Source of the DNA: Shimia sp051201625 | Lineage (GTDB): Bacteria; Pseudomonadota; Alphaproteobacteria; Rhodobacterales; Rhodobacteraceae | Direction of reading: 5' to 3' | DNA: 64,000 bases | NCBI RefSeq assembly: GCF_051201625.1 | Contig: NZ_CP179203.1 | Span: forward strand, 4,030,001-4,094,000 | Shown: one piece after another, positions 16,390 through 25,298 of the stretch | How positions within the stretch are numbered: the stretch's first letter is position 1 | How the letters are laid out: each line of letters begins with the position of its first letter | Translations under genes and position numbers: made by a program | The notes under the pieces: model-generated | The model's database searches: none | The model's input: only the letters and a program-made list of their open reading frames with translations | Told to the model about the DNA's origin: nothing

Positions 16390-17841
16390 ATGCTCGACCT
16401 GATTAACGTCAGTTACGACTCTCAAATCCCAAACAATGTGGGGCTATCCACAGACAAGAAAGTCTTAAAAGCTCTGGAAAAATGGCATCCAGGCTATATC
16501 AATTGGTGGAATGATCTGATTCCACAGCAGTTCCAGCAATCAATGGTTTATCTGCGAACCGCGGTCAGCGTTGATCCAAAAGGCTGGGCCAAGTTCGACT
16601 ACGTAAAAATGCCCGAGTATCGGTGGGGCGTTTTGCTCGCGCCACAAGTCGAAGACCGTACCATTCCTTGTGGTGAGAATAGGGGCCAACTAGCTTGGCA
16701 GGAAGTTCCTGGTGAATATCGCAACCTAATGAAACGCCTGATCGTTATCCAAGGGGATACCGAACCTGGTTCAGTCGAACAGCAGCGCTTTCTGGGTTTA
16801 ACAGCACCCTCGCTCTACGACATGCGCAATTTGTTTCAAGTAAACGTGGAAGAGGGAAGGCATTTATGGGCCATGGTCTATCTTCTGCAGAAATACTTTG
16901 GCCGCGATGGTCGCGAAGAGGCAGATGATATGTTGCGCCGGTCCTCCGGTTCTGAAGAAGCGCCGCGCATGCTTGGTGCATTTAACGAGGAAACGCCAGA
17001 TTGGCTGTCGTTCTTCATGTTCACCTATTTCACGGATCGTGACGGCAAGATGCAACTGGAGTCATTGGCCCAATCAGGGTTTGATCCACTTAGCCGTACC
17101 TGCCGATTTATGTTGACGGAGGAAGCACACCACATGTTTGTCGGTGAAACTGGCGTCGGGCGTACGATTGAACGTACTTGTCAGGTCATGAATGAAAACG
17201 GCATCGTAGACCCATATGATACTAATAAGATTCGTGATTTGGGGGTAATCGATCTCCCCACCATTCAGAAAAAGCTAAACCTGCATTATACACTCAGCCT
17301 CGATCTGTTCGGACAGGAAGTGTCAACGAATGCGGCGAACGCATTCAATGCAGGTATCAAAGGGCGATATCAGGAAAATCGGATTGATGATGACCACCTT
17401 CTGACAAATGACAGCTACCTCGTCTGGGTTATGGAAGGGGGAAAGGCCGTGCAAAGAGAGGTACCCGCACTAACAGCAATCAACATGCGCCTTCGCGATG
17501 ACTATACCCGCGATGCAGCGGGAGGCGTTGGACGCTGGAATAAGATCATCGCTAAATCGGGAATTGAATTCGAACTCAAGCTCCCACACGAAAGTTTCAA
17601 CAGAAAAATTGGTGTTTTTGCCGGTCACAACTTCAATCCGGAAGGCACAATTGTCAGCGATATTGAGTATAATACCGAGCAATCCAATTGGCTACCAACG
17701 CGTGCGGACGGAGATTTCATCCAATCCCTCATGACATCCGTCACCGAGCCGGGCAAATATGCAGGCTGGATAAATCCTCCCAAAGTTGGGATCGACAATA
17801 AGCCCGGCGATTTTGAATACGTCAAATTACACATGGCCTGA
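16390..17841 (+). CDS. boxB: Benzoyl-CoA 2,3-epoxidase oxygenase component BoxB
   Basis: A 483-residue di-iron oxygenase, typical length for BoxB. Carboxylate-bridged iron ligands are visible in EEGRHLW near residue 150 and EEAHHMF near 240. LSFFMFTYFTDRDGK and GINPPK-like C-terminal segments match the family. With BoxA it uses O2 and NADPH to form 2,3-epoxybenzoyl-CoA from benzoyl-CoA. A strong GGAGGAAAA ribosome site precedes the start. It lies downstream of boxC and upstream of boxA, the usual neighbours. Confidence 0.96.
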   Translation: MLDLINVSYDSQIPNNVGLSTDKKVLKALEKWHPGYINWWNDLIPQQFQQSMVYLRTAVSVDPKGWAKFDYVKMPEYRWGVLLAPQVEDRTIPCGENRGQLAWQEVPGEYRNLMKRLIVIQGDTEPGSVEQQRFLGLTAPSLYDMRNLFQVNVEEGRHLWAMVYLLQKYFGRDGREEADDMLRRSSGSEEAPRMLGAFNEETPDWLSFFMFTYFTDRDGKMQLESLAQSGFDPLSRTCRFMLTEEAHHMFVGETGVGRTIERTCQVMNENGIVDPYDTNKIRDLGVIDLPTIQKKLNLHYTLSLDLFGQEVSTNAANAFNAGIKGRYQENRIDDDHLLTNDSYLVWVMEGGKAVQREVPALTAINMRLRDDYTRDAAGGVGRWNKIIAKSGIEFELKLPHESFNRKIGVFAGHNFNPEGTIVSDIEYNTEQSNWLPTRADGDFIQSLMTSVTEPGKYAGWINPPKVGIDNKPGDFEYVKLHMA

Positions 17842-18099
17842 TCCAATACTGTGACGCAATTGTGCCGGACTCAATTTTGTCCGGTGCCCACACAACCAGC
17901 AACAGTTACCAATATGATTTGCAGAGGACTGATGTTCATCACGCGCTCACCACCCCGGGACACTTTAAAAGCACTATCTCGCGTGAGATTACTAGCGTAA
18001 CAAGTCGCTGCATGAGATGTAGTGATACCAAGGCCGGTGTGCTGTACTCTTAAAAGCCATCACCCTGCCTATCACCAAATTGGCGAAGACACGCAAACA
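17842..18099 (+). other. boxB-boxA intergenic region with short hairpin
   Basis: 258 bases. CCGGAC at 17865-17870 pairs with GTCCGG at 17879-17884 around an eight-base loop; no T-run follows, so readthrough to boxA is likely. No GCA-N6-TGC operator is visible here, which suggests that boxA is expressed from the boxC promoter. Confidence 0.45.
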
Positions 18100-19290
18100 A
18101 TGACCCAAGCCCTCAAACAACACCTAATTGACCCTGAGATTTGCATCAGGTGTCACACCTGCGAAATGACCTGTCCAATCGGAGCCATCCAGCATAACGA
18201 CGACAATGTCGTCGTGGATCCCGACGCCTGTAACTTTTGCATGGACTGCATTCCTGTTTGCCCAACCGGATCGATTGACGAGTGGCGGGTCGTGGCGCAG
18301 CATTACAGTCTGGATGACCAGTTCGGGTGGGAAGAACTGCCAGAACAAGAGGCAATTAATACTCTATCGTCAGATGCTGGCGCCGAGGCTATGGATCCAG
18401 TAGTGGTCGCGCTCCTAAATGAGGCTCACAAAGGTGCTGGCGGCAAAAGCCGCGCACCAAAGAGCGCTGCAAAGCCTGCGATCAACATGTATACGATTAA
18501 AGCGCCTGCAACCGCGACGGTTCAGGGCAATTTTCGATTGACCGCCGAAGGTAGCGATACGGATACTCGCCACATCATTCTAAATTTTGAGGGTCAGACT
18601 TTTCCGGTTCTCGAGGGTCAGACCATTGGCATTATTCCTCCCGGAAGCGATACAGCAGGCAACGCTAACTTACCGCGCCTCTATTCCGTTTCAAGCCCAA
18701 GGGATGGTGAACGACCTAATTTTGGAAACGTCTCTCTGACGGTGAAACGAGAAACCCATGGACTTGCATCTAATTTCATCTGTGATCTGCGAGCGGGCGA
18801 CACGGTTCAGGTTACCGGACCGTTTGGTTCAACTTTCTTGTTGCCTGAAGATCCTGATGCCCGACTTTTGATGATCTGCACCGGCACAGGCTCCGCGCCA
18901 ATGCGTGCCTTTACCATGCGTCGCGAGCGTATCGTTGGCAAAAAACCTGGCGGCATGACTATGATTTTTGGTGCGCGCTCTCCAGAGGCGTTGCCATATT
19001 TTGGACCACTTAAGAAACTTCCCGTCGACCTTCTTCAAACTCACATGGTGTTTTCACGTCTCCCTGGTACTCCGAAAGAGTACGTGCAGGATCGAATGAT
19101 GGTAGAGCGCAAATCGATAGCCGAACTTCTTACAGATAACAAAACCTACATCTATGTCTGTGGGTTGCGTGGTATGGAAGAAGGTGTAGAAAAAACTTTC
19201 AACAGTATCGCTGAGAGCGTTGGAACTTCTTGGGCTGAACTGCGCGATACCATGCTCGAAGAAGGCCGGTACCACGTGGAGACATATTGA
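18100..19290 (+). CDS. boxA: Benzoyl-CoA 2,3-epoxidase reductase component BoxA
   Basis: A 396-residue iron-sulfur flavoprotein. Two 4Fe-4S motifs lie at the N-terminus: CIRCHTCEMTCP (about 13-24) and CNFCMDCIPVCP (about 46-57). The C-terminal two-thirds is a ferredoxin-NADP reductase module: FAD-binding RLYSVSSP near 190, NADPH-binding GTGSAPMRA near 264 and CGLRGMEEG near 354, ending YHVETY. It passes electrons from NADPH to BoxB. The start at 18100 (MTQALKQHLI) is preferred over a GTG 78 bases upstream, as the family begins close to the first cluster. The ribosome site is weak (GGCGAAGA). Confidence 0.95.
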   Translation: MTQALKQHLIDPEICIRCHTCEMTCPIGAIQHNDDNVVVDPDACNFCMDCIPVCPTGSIDEWRVVAQHYSLDDQFGWEELPEQEAINTLSSDAGAEAMDPVVVALLNEAHKGAGGKSRAPKSAAKPAINMYTIKAPATATVQGNFRLTAEGSDTDTRHIILNFEGQTFPVLEGQTIGIIPPGSDTAGNANLPRLYSVSSPRDGERPNFGNVSLTVKRETHGLASNFICDLRAGDTVQVTGPFGSTFLLPEDPDARLLMICTGTGSAPMRAFTMRRERIVGKKPGGMTMIFGARSPEALPYFGPLKKLPVDLLQTHMVFSRLPGTPKEYVQDRMMVERKSIAELLTDNKTYIYVCGLRGMEEGVEKTFNSIAESVGTSWAELRDTMLEEGRYHVETY

Positions 19291-19673
19291 TCATGGGGGC
19301 GAACCAAACCCTTTTTCAACAAGCCGATTAAAACGTGAAAACAGAGTGAATTCAAGCGTCCACGATCCAGCGCCATCAATTGCTGTGCCGAATTCATCTG
19401 GTCAGACTGGGCTAGAATTCACCCAGGTTTCAGTTCTGGAACATCGAGTTAGCGTGTTTCGCTTCAACTCACCGCTTGTGTGCGTCCTTACAACTGTCAG
19501 AACATTTGAAAAGCAAGGCGTAATCGATAAAATCCAATCCGTTATTGAGCCGTTGATTATATAAAATAGAGCATAATATTGCAGAAACCTACCACGCGTA
19601 CGCGCAAAAACAATTGAAAACCCAACAGTTTCAAGCTATTTTATGCATTATTATACATAATAGGCGTAGTGCC
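19291..19673. promoter_or_regulatory. boxA-boxR intergenic region
   Basis: About 380 bases with no convincing gene; the left two-thirds has only a weak open frame without ribosome site or family resemblance. The right end contains the two operator-like elements listed separately, so boxR probably has its own autoregulated promoter. Confidence 0.5.
19571..19657. promoter_or_regulatory. Putative BoxR operators upstream of boxR
   Basis: GCATAATATTGC at 19571-19582 is a perfect GCA-N6-TGC site. GCATTATTATAC at 19646-19657 has one changed base in the right half but matches the boxC site in nine of the first ten positions and lies in the longer ATGCATTATTATACAT. The two starts are exactly 75 bases apart, the same distance as between the first two boxC sites. 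The second site ends 16 bases before the proposed boxR start. Confidence 0.6.
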
Positions 19674-20591
19674 ATGGCGGGAACAACCAATTTTAGAGGC
19701 AAAAGTCACCCGACAGGGCAATCAGGCTCCATGGATCGGGCCGTACAACAACTGATCATCCGGGTAGGTGGCCGGATTAGAGAAGCGCGTGAGCAAAAAG
19801 GAATTCCTCGCCGAGTACTATCCGAACGCTCGGGCGTGTCGCCAAGGTATCTGGCACAATTGGAGTCCGGTGCCGGGAATATCTCCATTGGATTGCTCGA
19901 AAGGGTCGCCCTCTCCCTAGACTACCAGATCGAGTGGTTCGTTGGAGAAGAAAATCCATCGAACTCAGACTCAGCAAAAGTGGCCAACCTCTTCAAAAAC
20001 GCTGAAAAGGGTACACAGCAGGCTATTATGAATATGCTGAACCCATCTGAGCCAGGTTTACAAAAAGCCAATCGCCTTTGCCTTTTGGGATTGCGCGGAG
20101 CCGGTAAGTCTACGTTGGGAAAATTGGCCAGCGAACAGCTTGAAATGACATTTCTGGAACTCAATCGAGAGATTGAGGATCACAGCGGTATGCCGGTTTC
20201 TGAGGTGATGGCACTTTACGGGCAGGAAGGGTACCGCAAGCTTGAAAGCCAGGCACTGCAGCGAGTTGTAGCCACTCATGAATCGGTAATTTTGGCTGTG
20301 GCAGGCGGTATTGTAGCCGAACCAATGACCTACAATTTTTTGTTGGGCAATTTCCATACGATCTGGATCAAGGCCAGCCCAGAAGAACATATGCGCAGGG
20401 TAAAAGCTCAGGGAGATGATAGACCAATGGCCGGTAATCCTGAGGCGATGGACCAACTGCGCGCACTGCTTTCCAGCCGCGAGCCAATCTATGACCGCGC
20501 CCAAGCAAAGCTCGAGACCACCGGCCACAGATTGGATCAATCAATTAAAAACTTGGTACAACTGATCAAAGAACAAGGATTTCTGACTTAA
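19674..20591 (+). CDS. boxR: BoxR/BzdR-type transcriptional regulator (HTH plus shikimate-kinase-like domain)
   Basis: A 305-residue two-domain regulator. The N-terminal xenobiotic-response HTH is seen at about 30-85 (RVLSERSGVSPRYLAQLESG is the recognition unit). The C-terminal domain resembles shikimate kinase: P-loop GLRGAGKSTLGKLA near 138-151 and REIEDHSGMPVSEVMALYGQ, plus LAVAGGIV. In BzdR/BoxR this domain senses benzoyl-CoA rather than shikimate, and the protein represses the pathway until the thioester appears. Alternative start at 19731 (MDRAVQQL) is possible; 19674 is chosen because it is the first ATG after the operator. It lies last in the box island and has operator-like elements before it. 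Confidence 0.92.
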   Translation: MAGTTNFRGKSHPTGQSGSMDRAVQQLIIRVGGRIREAREQKGIPRRVLSERSGVSPRYLAQLESGAGNISIGLLERVALSLDYQIEWFVGEENPSNSDSAKVANLFKNAEKGTQQAIMNMLNPSEPGLQKANRLCLLGLRGAGKSTLGKLASEQLEMTFLELNREIEDHSGMPVSEVMALYGQEGYRKLESQALQRVVATHESVILAVAGGIVAEPMTYNFLLGNFHTIWIKASPEEHMRRVKAQGDDRPMAGNPEAMDQLRALLSSREPIYDRAQAKLETTGHRLDQSIKNLVQLIKEQGFLT

Positions 20592-21846
20592 ACGCGGCTC
20601 GCAATAAATATTTGTCATAAACTTCAATTTAAATTTTTTGAGAAATGACAACACACTTTTGGCAAAATCTGATGGCGCTCTTACGATTTCATAGTTCGCG
20701 GTTGCCAGTGTCAGATTATCTTGAAAACCTTCAAAAGATGCACTGACTGACAGTTCAGATTTCCCGTATTTTATTGACTAATTAAAGACCCAAACATGCT
20801 GAAAGATTTAACAGTATTAGTTTTCGACAAGTCTGAGCCATTCTAACCCACTCATCATATCATTTTTGAACCTAGCTGGAAGGGGTATTCAGATAGATCA
20901 GGCTGTTACGCTGCACTTCTGCCGTCGTTCCGGTGCGGGAAGGATAGAGATGCGCGTGTTGATAGTTTTTTGCTGGGAAAGAAGCAGGGGATGGTGCGCC
21001 TTAATGAATTGATGGGACTCACTGTTAAGATTAGTTAAGAGGAAAAATGATTTATGCCCATAGATTTCTAGACGACTACTATGACTTTGAGTGGAGCAAG
21101 ATATGTCGAACGTGCTGCAATTAGGATGGGCATTGATCGATGCACGATGACCACTTGCTGAAATATGAACTGACTCGTGCGGCTACGGCTGTTGTGATAA
21201 ATCCTGATACAAAACTTGTCCTGATTAGACCCACTGGACGACGAATATGCGATGACTTTGTCTTATATGGAAACGGTGGCCAGTCCCGTTTAGGTGCTTT
21301 TAAATCAAGCGGCAGTAGAGCCTGAGACGTTGGCGCGTGTGTCATCTCTGTTCTCTACAACCGAGTCAATTTTGGAGATGCTGGACAATATGGCTGCGCG
21401 TGAGTCGGTAAACTTAGCTGGCTCACTGGTTGACGCAGAAGTGCCGGTGATGTCATGGCCGATATTTACGCAAATGATCTGGAGCTACACCGCACAAAGT
21501 GTTCACGCAATGACATGGCAGAAGTGAATGATCAGAGTAAGGCCATCTGTTATGTAGGCCCGCAGAATGTAGGGCAGCGAGTTTATTCGCTGCCACTATT
21601 TTATTTGAGGCCGCAGCAGCGAAAAATGACCCACGAGAAACGGCTGACCCGACGAACAACTGACCAACTAACTGGTCGGCTTGGCGAAACAAAGAAACAG
21701 ATATTCTGTTCCCTCAATAAATTAAATAAGTCATGTTGTTTATGTTATACAGAAATTCCAGAATATACGCTCACCAAAAATTTCAATATGTGCGTTACCA
21801 ACGCGTTTCCGTTTGATCAATTTTCAAACAGTCACAAATTGCTTTT
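20592..21846. pseudogene. Gene-poor region with possible decayed gene remnants
   Basis: About 1.25 kb with only short broken frames. Between about 21085 and 21527 three adjoining plus-strand fragments in different frames (starting ARYVERAAIRMGID, then LTRAATAVVINPDTKLVLIRP, then AAVEPETLARVSSLFSTTES) have plausible protein-like composition and overlap end to start, as expected of one gene damaged by indels. I do not recognise the family. The rest is AT-rich and appears noncoding. Confidence 0.35.
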
Positions 21847-22545
21847 CTATCCCAGATAGTCTCGTAATAGTGCCGGCGGAGCGTCTAGTAAGCTATCTGT
21901 CTCCTGTGGGGCATGGGCCACACCATCGACAACTATAATAGTCTCATGCGCAATACGGCGAGCATCCTCTGGATCATGACTGACCATCAAAAGGGTAGCA
22001 CCGGTCTCATAAAGCAACTCTGAAACCAATTTTAGCATTCCAGTTTTTAAAGCAGGTCCAAGTGCGGAGAAAGGCTCATCCAGCAAAACCAAAGGACGAT
22101 TTTGAACCAGCACACGGGCCAAAGCGACCCGGCTTTGCTGACCACCTGAAAGCGATGCTGGTTTGCGGTTCCCGAAACCATCCAAGCCCACGCGCTCCAT
22201 GGCCTGCATCACCCTGTTTTCCTCGGCTGTGCTGAGCCGAAGATCTGGCCGTAACCCCAAACCAATATTTTGAGCAGTACTCAGATGCGGGAAGAGGTTA
22301 TTGTCTTGGAATAACATTGCCACAGGACGACTGCCTGGCGCGACATGTGTGATATCCTGATCTTGCCAGATCACGCTACCTTCGGCAGGCGTTATGAAAC
22401 CTGCAATCGCTGCTAGTAGTGTAGATTTCCCCGCACCGGACGGTCCAATCACCGCAACGCGTGTGCCTTGTGACACTGAAAGTGTTGCGCTCAAAACAAA
22501 TTGGCTCTGCTGAATTCTAAGGTCTTCGAGTCTGAGCACGTTCAC
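21847..22545 (-). CDS. thiQ: Thiamine ABC transporter ATP-binding protein
   Basis: A 232-residue ABC ATPase: Walker A GPSGAGKST near residue 35, signature LSGGQQSRVALARVL near 127, Walker B PLVLLDEPFSALG near 148, and switch histidine in MVSHDPEDARR near 184. The short, single-domain form fits ThiQ. Last gene of the thiBPQ operon; it overlaps the end of thiP by 29 bases. It would power uptake of thiamine or its phosphate forms if the disrupted thiP is functional. Confidence 0.92.
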   Translation of the reverse strand: MNVLRLEDLRIQQSQFVLSATLSVSQGTRVAVIGPSGAGKSTLLAAIAGFITPAEGSVIWQDQDITHVAPGSRPVAMLFQDNNLFPHLSTAQNIGLGLRPDLRLSTAEENRVMQAMERVGLDGFGNRKPASLSGGQQSRVALARVLVQNRPLVLLDEPFSALGPALKTGMLKLVSELLYETGATLLMVSHDPEDARRIAHETIIVVDGVAHAPQETDSLLDAPPALLRDYLG

Positions 22546-24078
22546 GCCCTCCCGAGTCCATCAAGAAAAAGAGTCCAAAGCTCATCATCAACAAAAGAAC
22601 TGCAGCGCTAGCTGCTGCTTGCATCTGATAGGCCCCCATAAGACGGAACATCTGCAAGGGTAATGTCGCATTCTGGGAATCGGCAAACAGCACAACAACA
22701 CCCAGATCACCCATCGACATCGCTGCTGTCAAACCGCATGCAAACCCAAGACTGGAACGCAGGCGGGGCAATAACACTAGCCACATCCAGGTTAATCCCG
22801 AGATATTCAAAGACGCGCTCAACTGCCAATATCCCTGAACGACATCGCGCACAGCCGGCACCAAAACGCGTAGGGCAAAAGGTAGAGCCATAATTGCGTT
22901 CACGACAGCGGTAACCGGAAAAGCGAGTAAAAATGGGTCAGCTATCCGATAAATAATGATGAAAAGACCTGTTCCAATTACAAGCGGTGATGCTGCCATT
23001 CCAAGCAGACCCACAGCTTCAAGGTTACCGCGTCCAATAGACGATGTCACTGCTATTGGAATAGCCAAGCACACCATGAGCACTGTGGACCCAAGCGAAA
23101 CAATTAGTGAAACACCCGCCGCACACCAAACAGAACTGGGCAGATGCGCAAATCCGGGAATACCTTCAACGAAAACAAGTGTAATCGGAAGAACTAAAAA
23201 CAGAGTAGCGACTGAAAGCCAAACGACGTCCACCAATTGCAACCCAAGGCCTCGCGCGTCCCAACGCTGCACCAGGCGATCCATCCCTGTTCCGAAACTG
23301 TCATGACCTGACAGCCGTAGGGCTAAAACCGCTGCAGTACCAACCAGAACAATCTGCACACAAGATAACAGCGCGGCACGACCCAGATCAAAATCGAACC
23401 GAAACGCCTGATAGATAGCAAGTTCAACAGTGGTCGCCTTTGGTCCCCCCCAAGAGTCAGTGCCACCGCGAAGCTCGAAAGGCAGATGGCAAATATCACC
23501 GAAGCTGCACCCGGCGCGACTCGTGCGAGCATCGGACGCTCAAGAACACGGTAAATATCTCGCGGCCGGAGACTTAATTGCGCTGCCAAACGAAAACGCT
23601 CAGCAGGAATATCTTGCCAACCCTGTAGGATTAAACGCGTAGCAAGCGGCAGATTAAAAAACACATGCGCCAGCACTACGCCGTGAAGTCCGTAAATCTG
23701 CACTTCAGGTAGGCCTAACCAGCGCAGCGAAGTGTTAACCAACCCAGCATGACCAAACACGGCCAATAATCCAAAAACTGCGACAATAACAGGAAGAATA
23801 AACGGTGCCCCTAGAAGAATGATCAAAAGCCGCCGCCCAAGAAAACGCCGCCGTGCTAATGCACGCGCTACAGGGATAGCCAGAACCACGCTCAGCATCG
23901 CAGACAAAAGTGCCTGCCATAGTGTGAACCAGATGGCTGCCCAATCAGCAGGTCCGAGGCCCCGCCCAGCCTCCGATTTGAGCACAACTACCATCAAAGT
24001 GCCCAGCACTATGCTTGCTACAATAGTCGCAGCAAGCGCACCGGGCCAGCGCTTTACTGTGACAGAATTGTCAGCCAT
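22517..24078 (-). pseudogene. thiP: Thiamine ABC transporter permease, interrupted by a -1 frameshift
   Basis: Two reading frames together encode a fused permease. The 5' part (from 24078) runs to the stretch VALTLGG and then goes out of frame; the 3' part resumes in another frame as TVELAIYQAFRFDFDLGRAA and continues to the natural end. The switch falls in a run of seven G (seven C on the plus strand, 23445-23451). One more G restores GGGPKATTVEL, the family sequence, and gives exactly 520 residues, the normal length. Hydrophobic helices are spread through both halves, each with its permease loop. The start overlaps the thiB stop by 25 bases. Either a real mutation, a slippage-prone tract or a base-calling error in the homopolymer. 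Confidence 0.9.
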
Positions 24079-25052
24079 TCCGCTAAAGCCTCATCTCGCA
24101 CCGAAGGAACATCAGCAGGTGCGATAAGACGGGCCTGCTCCGGCCCAATTGGCTTTGCAAACCCATCCGGCAAACCACCGGACGGAACCACTGCTGGGTA
24201 CATCCAGTTAGTTGTTGGAATTATTGACTGAAACGCATCAGAAACCATGAAGTCTAAAAATCTGTCCGCCAAGTCTGGTTGATCTGTTTTCGCGAGCTTG
24301 CCCGCGACTTCAATCTGCATGTAGTGACTTGGGAACATCGCAGCGGATTTGCTTTGATCCTCTTCCGCCACAATATGGTAACTAGGCGAGGTCGTATAGC
24401 TTAGTACCATGTCTGCCTCGCCGTCCAAGAAAAGGCCGTAGGCTTCAGACCAACCTTTGGTGACAGTCACTATGTTGTCGGACAGACCTGCCCATATGGC
24501 GGGAGATCCCTCGCCATATTGCTCTTTCACCCAAAGCAGCAAGCCCAAGCCCGGAGTTGAACTGCGCGGGTCCTGTATCACAATCCTGAGATCGGAAGTG
24601 GCGAGGGCTTCAAAACTGTCAGGTGCGGAATTTAATTTGGTGTTGTCGTAAATGAAAGCAAAGTAGCCCCAGTCAAAAGGAAGAAAATTTTCATCTTCCC
24701 AGGCTCCAGCTTCGCCAAATGGATTTGGGATATCTACACCTATGGATCGACCATGGGGCTCAAAAAGGCCAGTTCCAGCGGCAGCCGCGATTAGGTTAGT
24801 GTCTAACCCCAAAACGATGTCCGCGTCCGAACGAGCACCCTCTAGTTTGATTCGAGCAAGCAGCGCTGCTCCATCGCCCACGCCAACAAACTTCAAATCG
24901 CACTGGCATGTTTCTTCAAAGACTTTTTCAACCACTGGGCCAGGGCCCCAGTCGGAAACAAAACTGTCGTACGTGTAAACAGTAAGCACCGGCGTTTCGG
25001 CGATTGCGGCGGTTGCGGTAAACAGCCCCGCAAAAAGTTTAAAGAATTTCAT
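24054..25052 (-). CDS. thiB: Thiamine ABC transporter substrate-binding protein
   Basis: A 332-residue periplasmic binding protein. The signal peptide is residues 1-18 (FFKLFAGLFTATAAIA), then TPVLTVYTYDSFVSDWGPGP, the standard ThiB opening. DTNLIAAA near 105, LLLWVKEQYGE near 170 and VVPSGGLPDGFAKP near 290 are further matches. It binds thiamine, thiamine phosphate or pyrophosphate in the periplasm. The start follows an AAGGAGGA site and lies about 50 bases downstream of a TPP riboswitch, which should turn the operon off when thiamine pyrophosphate is plentiful. Confidence 0.94.
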   Translation of the reverse strand: MKFFKLFAGLFTATAAIAETPVLTVYTYDSFVSDWGPGPVVEKVFEETCQCDLKFVGVGDGAALLARIKLEGARSDADIVLGLDTNLIAAAAGTGLFEPHGRSIGVDIPNPFGEAGAWEDENFLPFDWGYFAFIYDNTKLNSAPDSFEALATSDLRIVIQDPRSSTPGLGLLLWVKEQYGEGSPAIWAGLSDNIVTVTKGWSEAYGLFLDGEADMVLSYTTSPSYHIVAEEDQSKSAAMFPSHYMQIEVAGKLAKTDQPDLADRFLDFMVSDAFQSIIPTTNWMYPAVVPSGGLPDGFAKPIGPEQARLIAPADVPSVRDEALAEWLTILSQ

Positions 25053-25097
25053 TGCATCCTCCTTGTTTCACATTTCTCGGGGCAAGGTGGAGCCAGT

Positions 25098-25186
25098 CCA
25101 TACCTTTCCTCCGCCGGTATTAACCGGGTCAGGTTCTACGGGTTCGCATACGGCATCTCAGCTGTGTCTCACAGCACCCCGAGGTA
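25098..25186 (-). promoter_or_regulatory. TPP riboswitch (THI element)
   Basis: Read on the minus strand, the leader contains CTCGGGGTGC, CTGAGAT, ACCCGTAGAACCTGA and GGTTAATACCGGCGGAGG in order and spacing of the thiamine pyrophosphate aptamer. It stands directly before thiB. A ribosome site AAGGAGGA about 45 bases downstream suggests control of translation start, as no terminator hairpin with a T-run is evident. Confidence 0.95.
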
Positions 25187-25298
25187 GGACGTGTTCTAGA
25201 GACATAAAAGCAGACAGGCAAGAGGCTTTAGGAGGGGCAAGAACTGACTTTGGTTCGAACCGCCTTAGAGATTTTGATAAAGTTAGCAGAACTCAGGT

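Noticed and set aside
19220..19564. Plus-strand frame of 114 codons after boxA
   Set aside because: It begins inside boxA, lacks a ribosome site, and its composition resembles no protein family.
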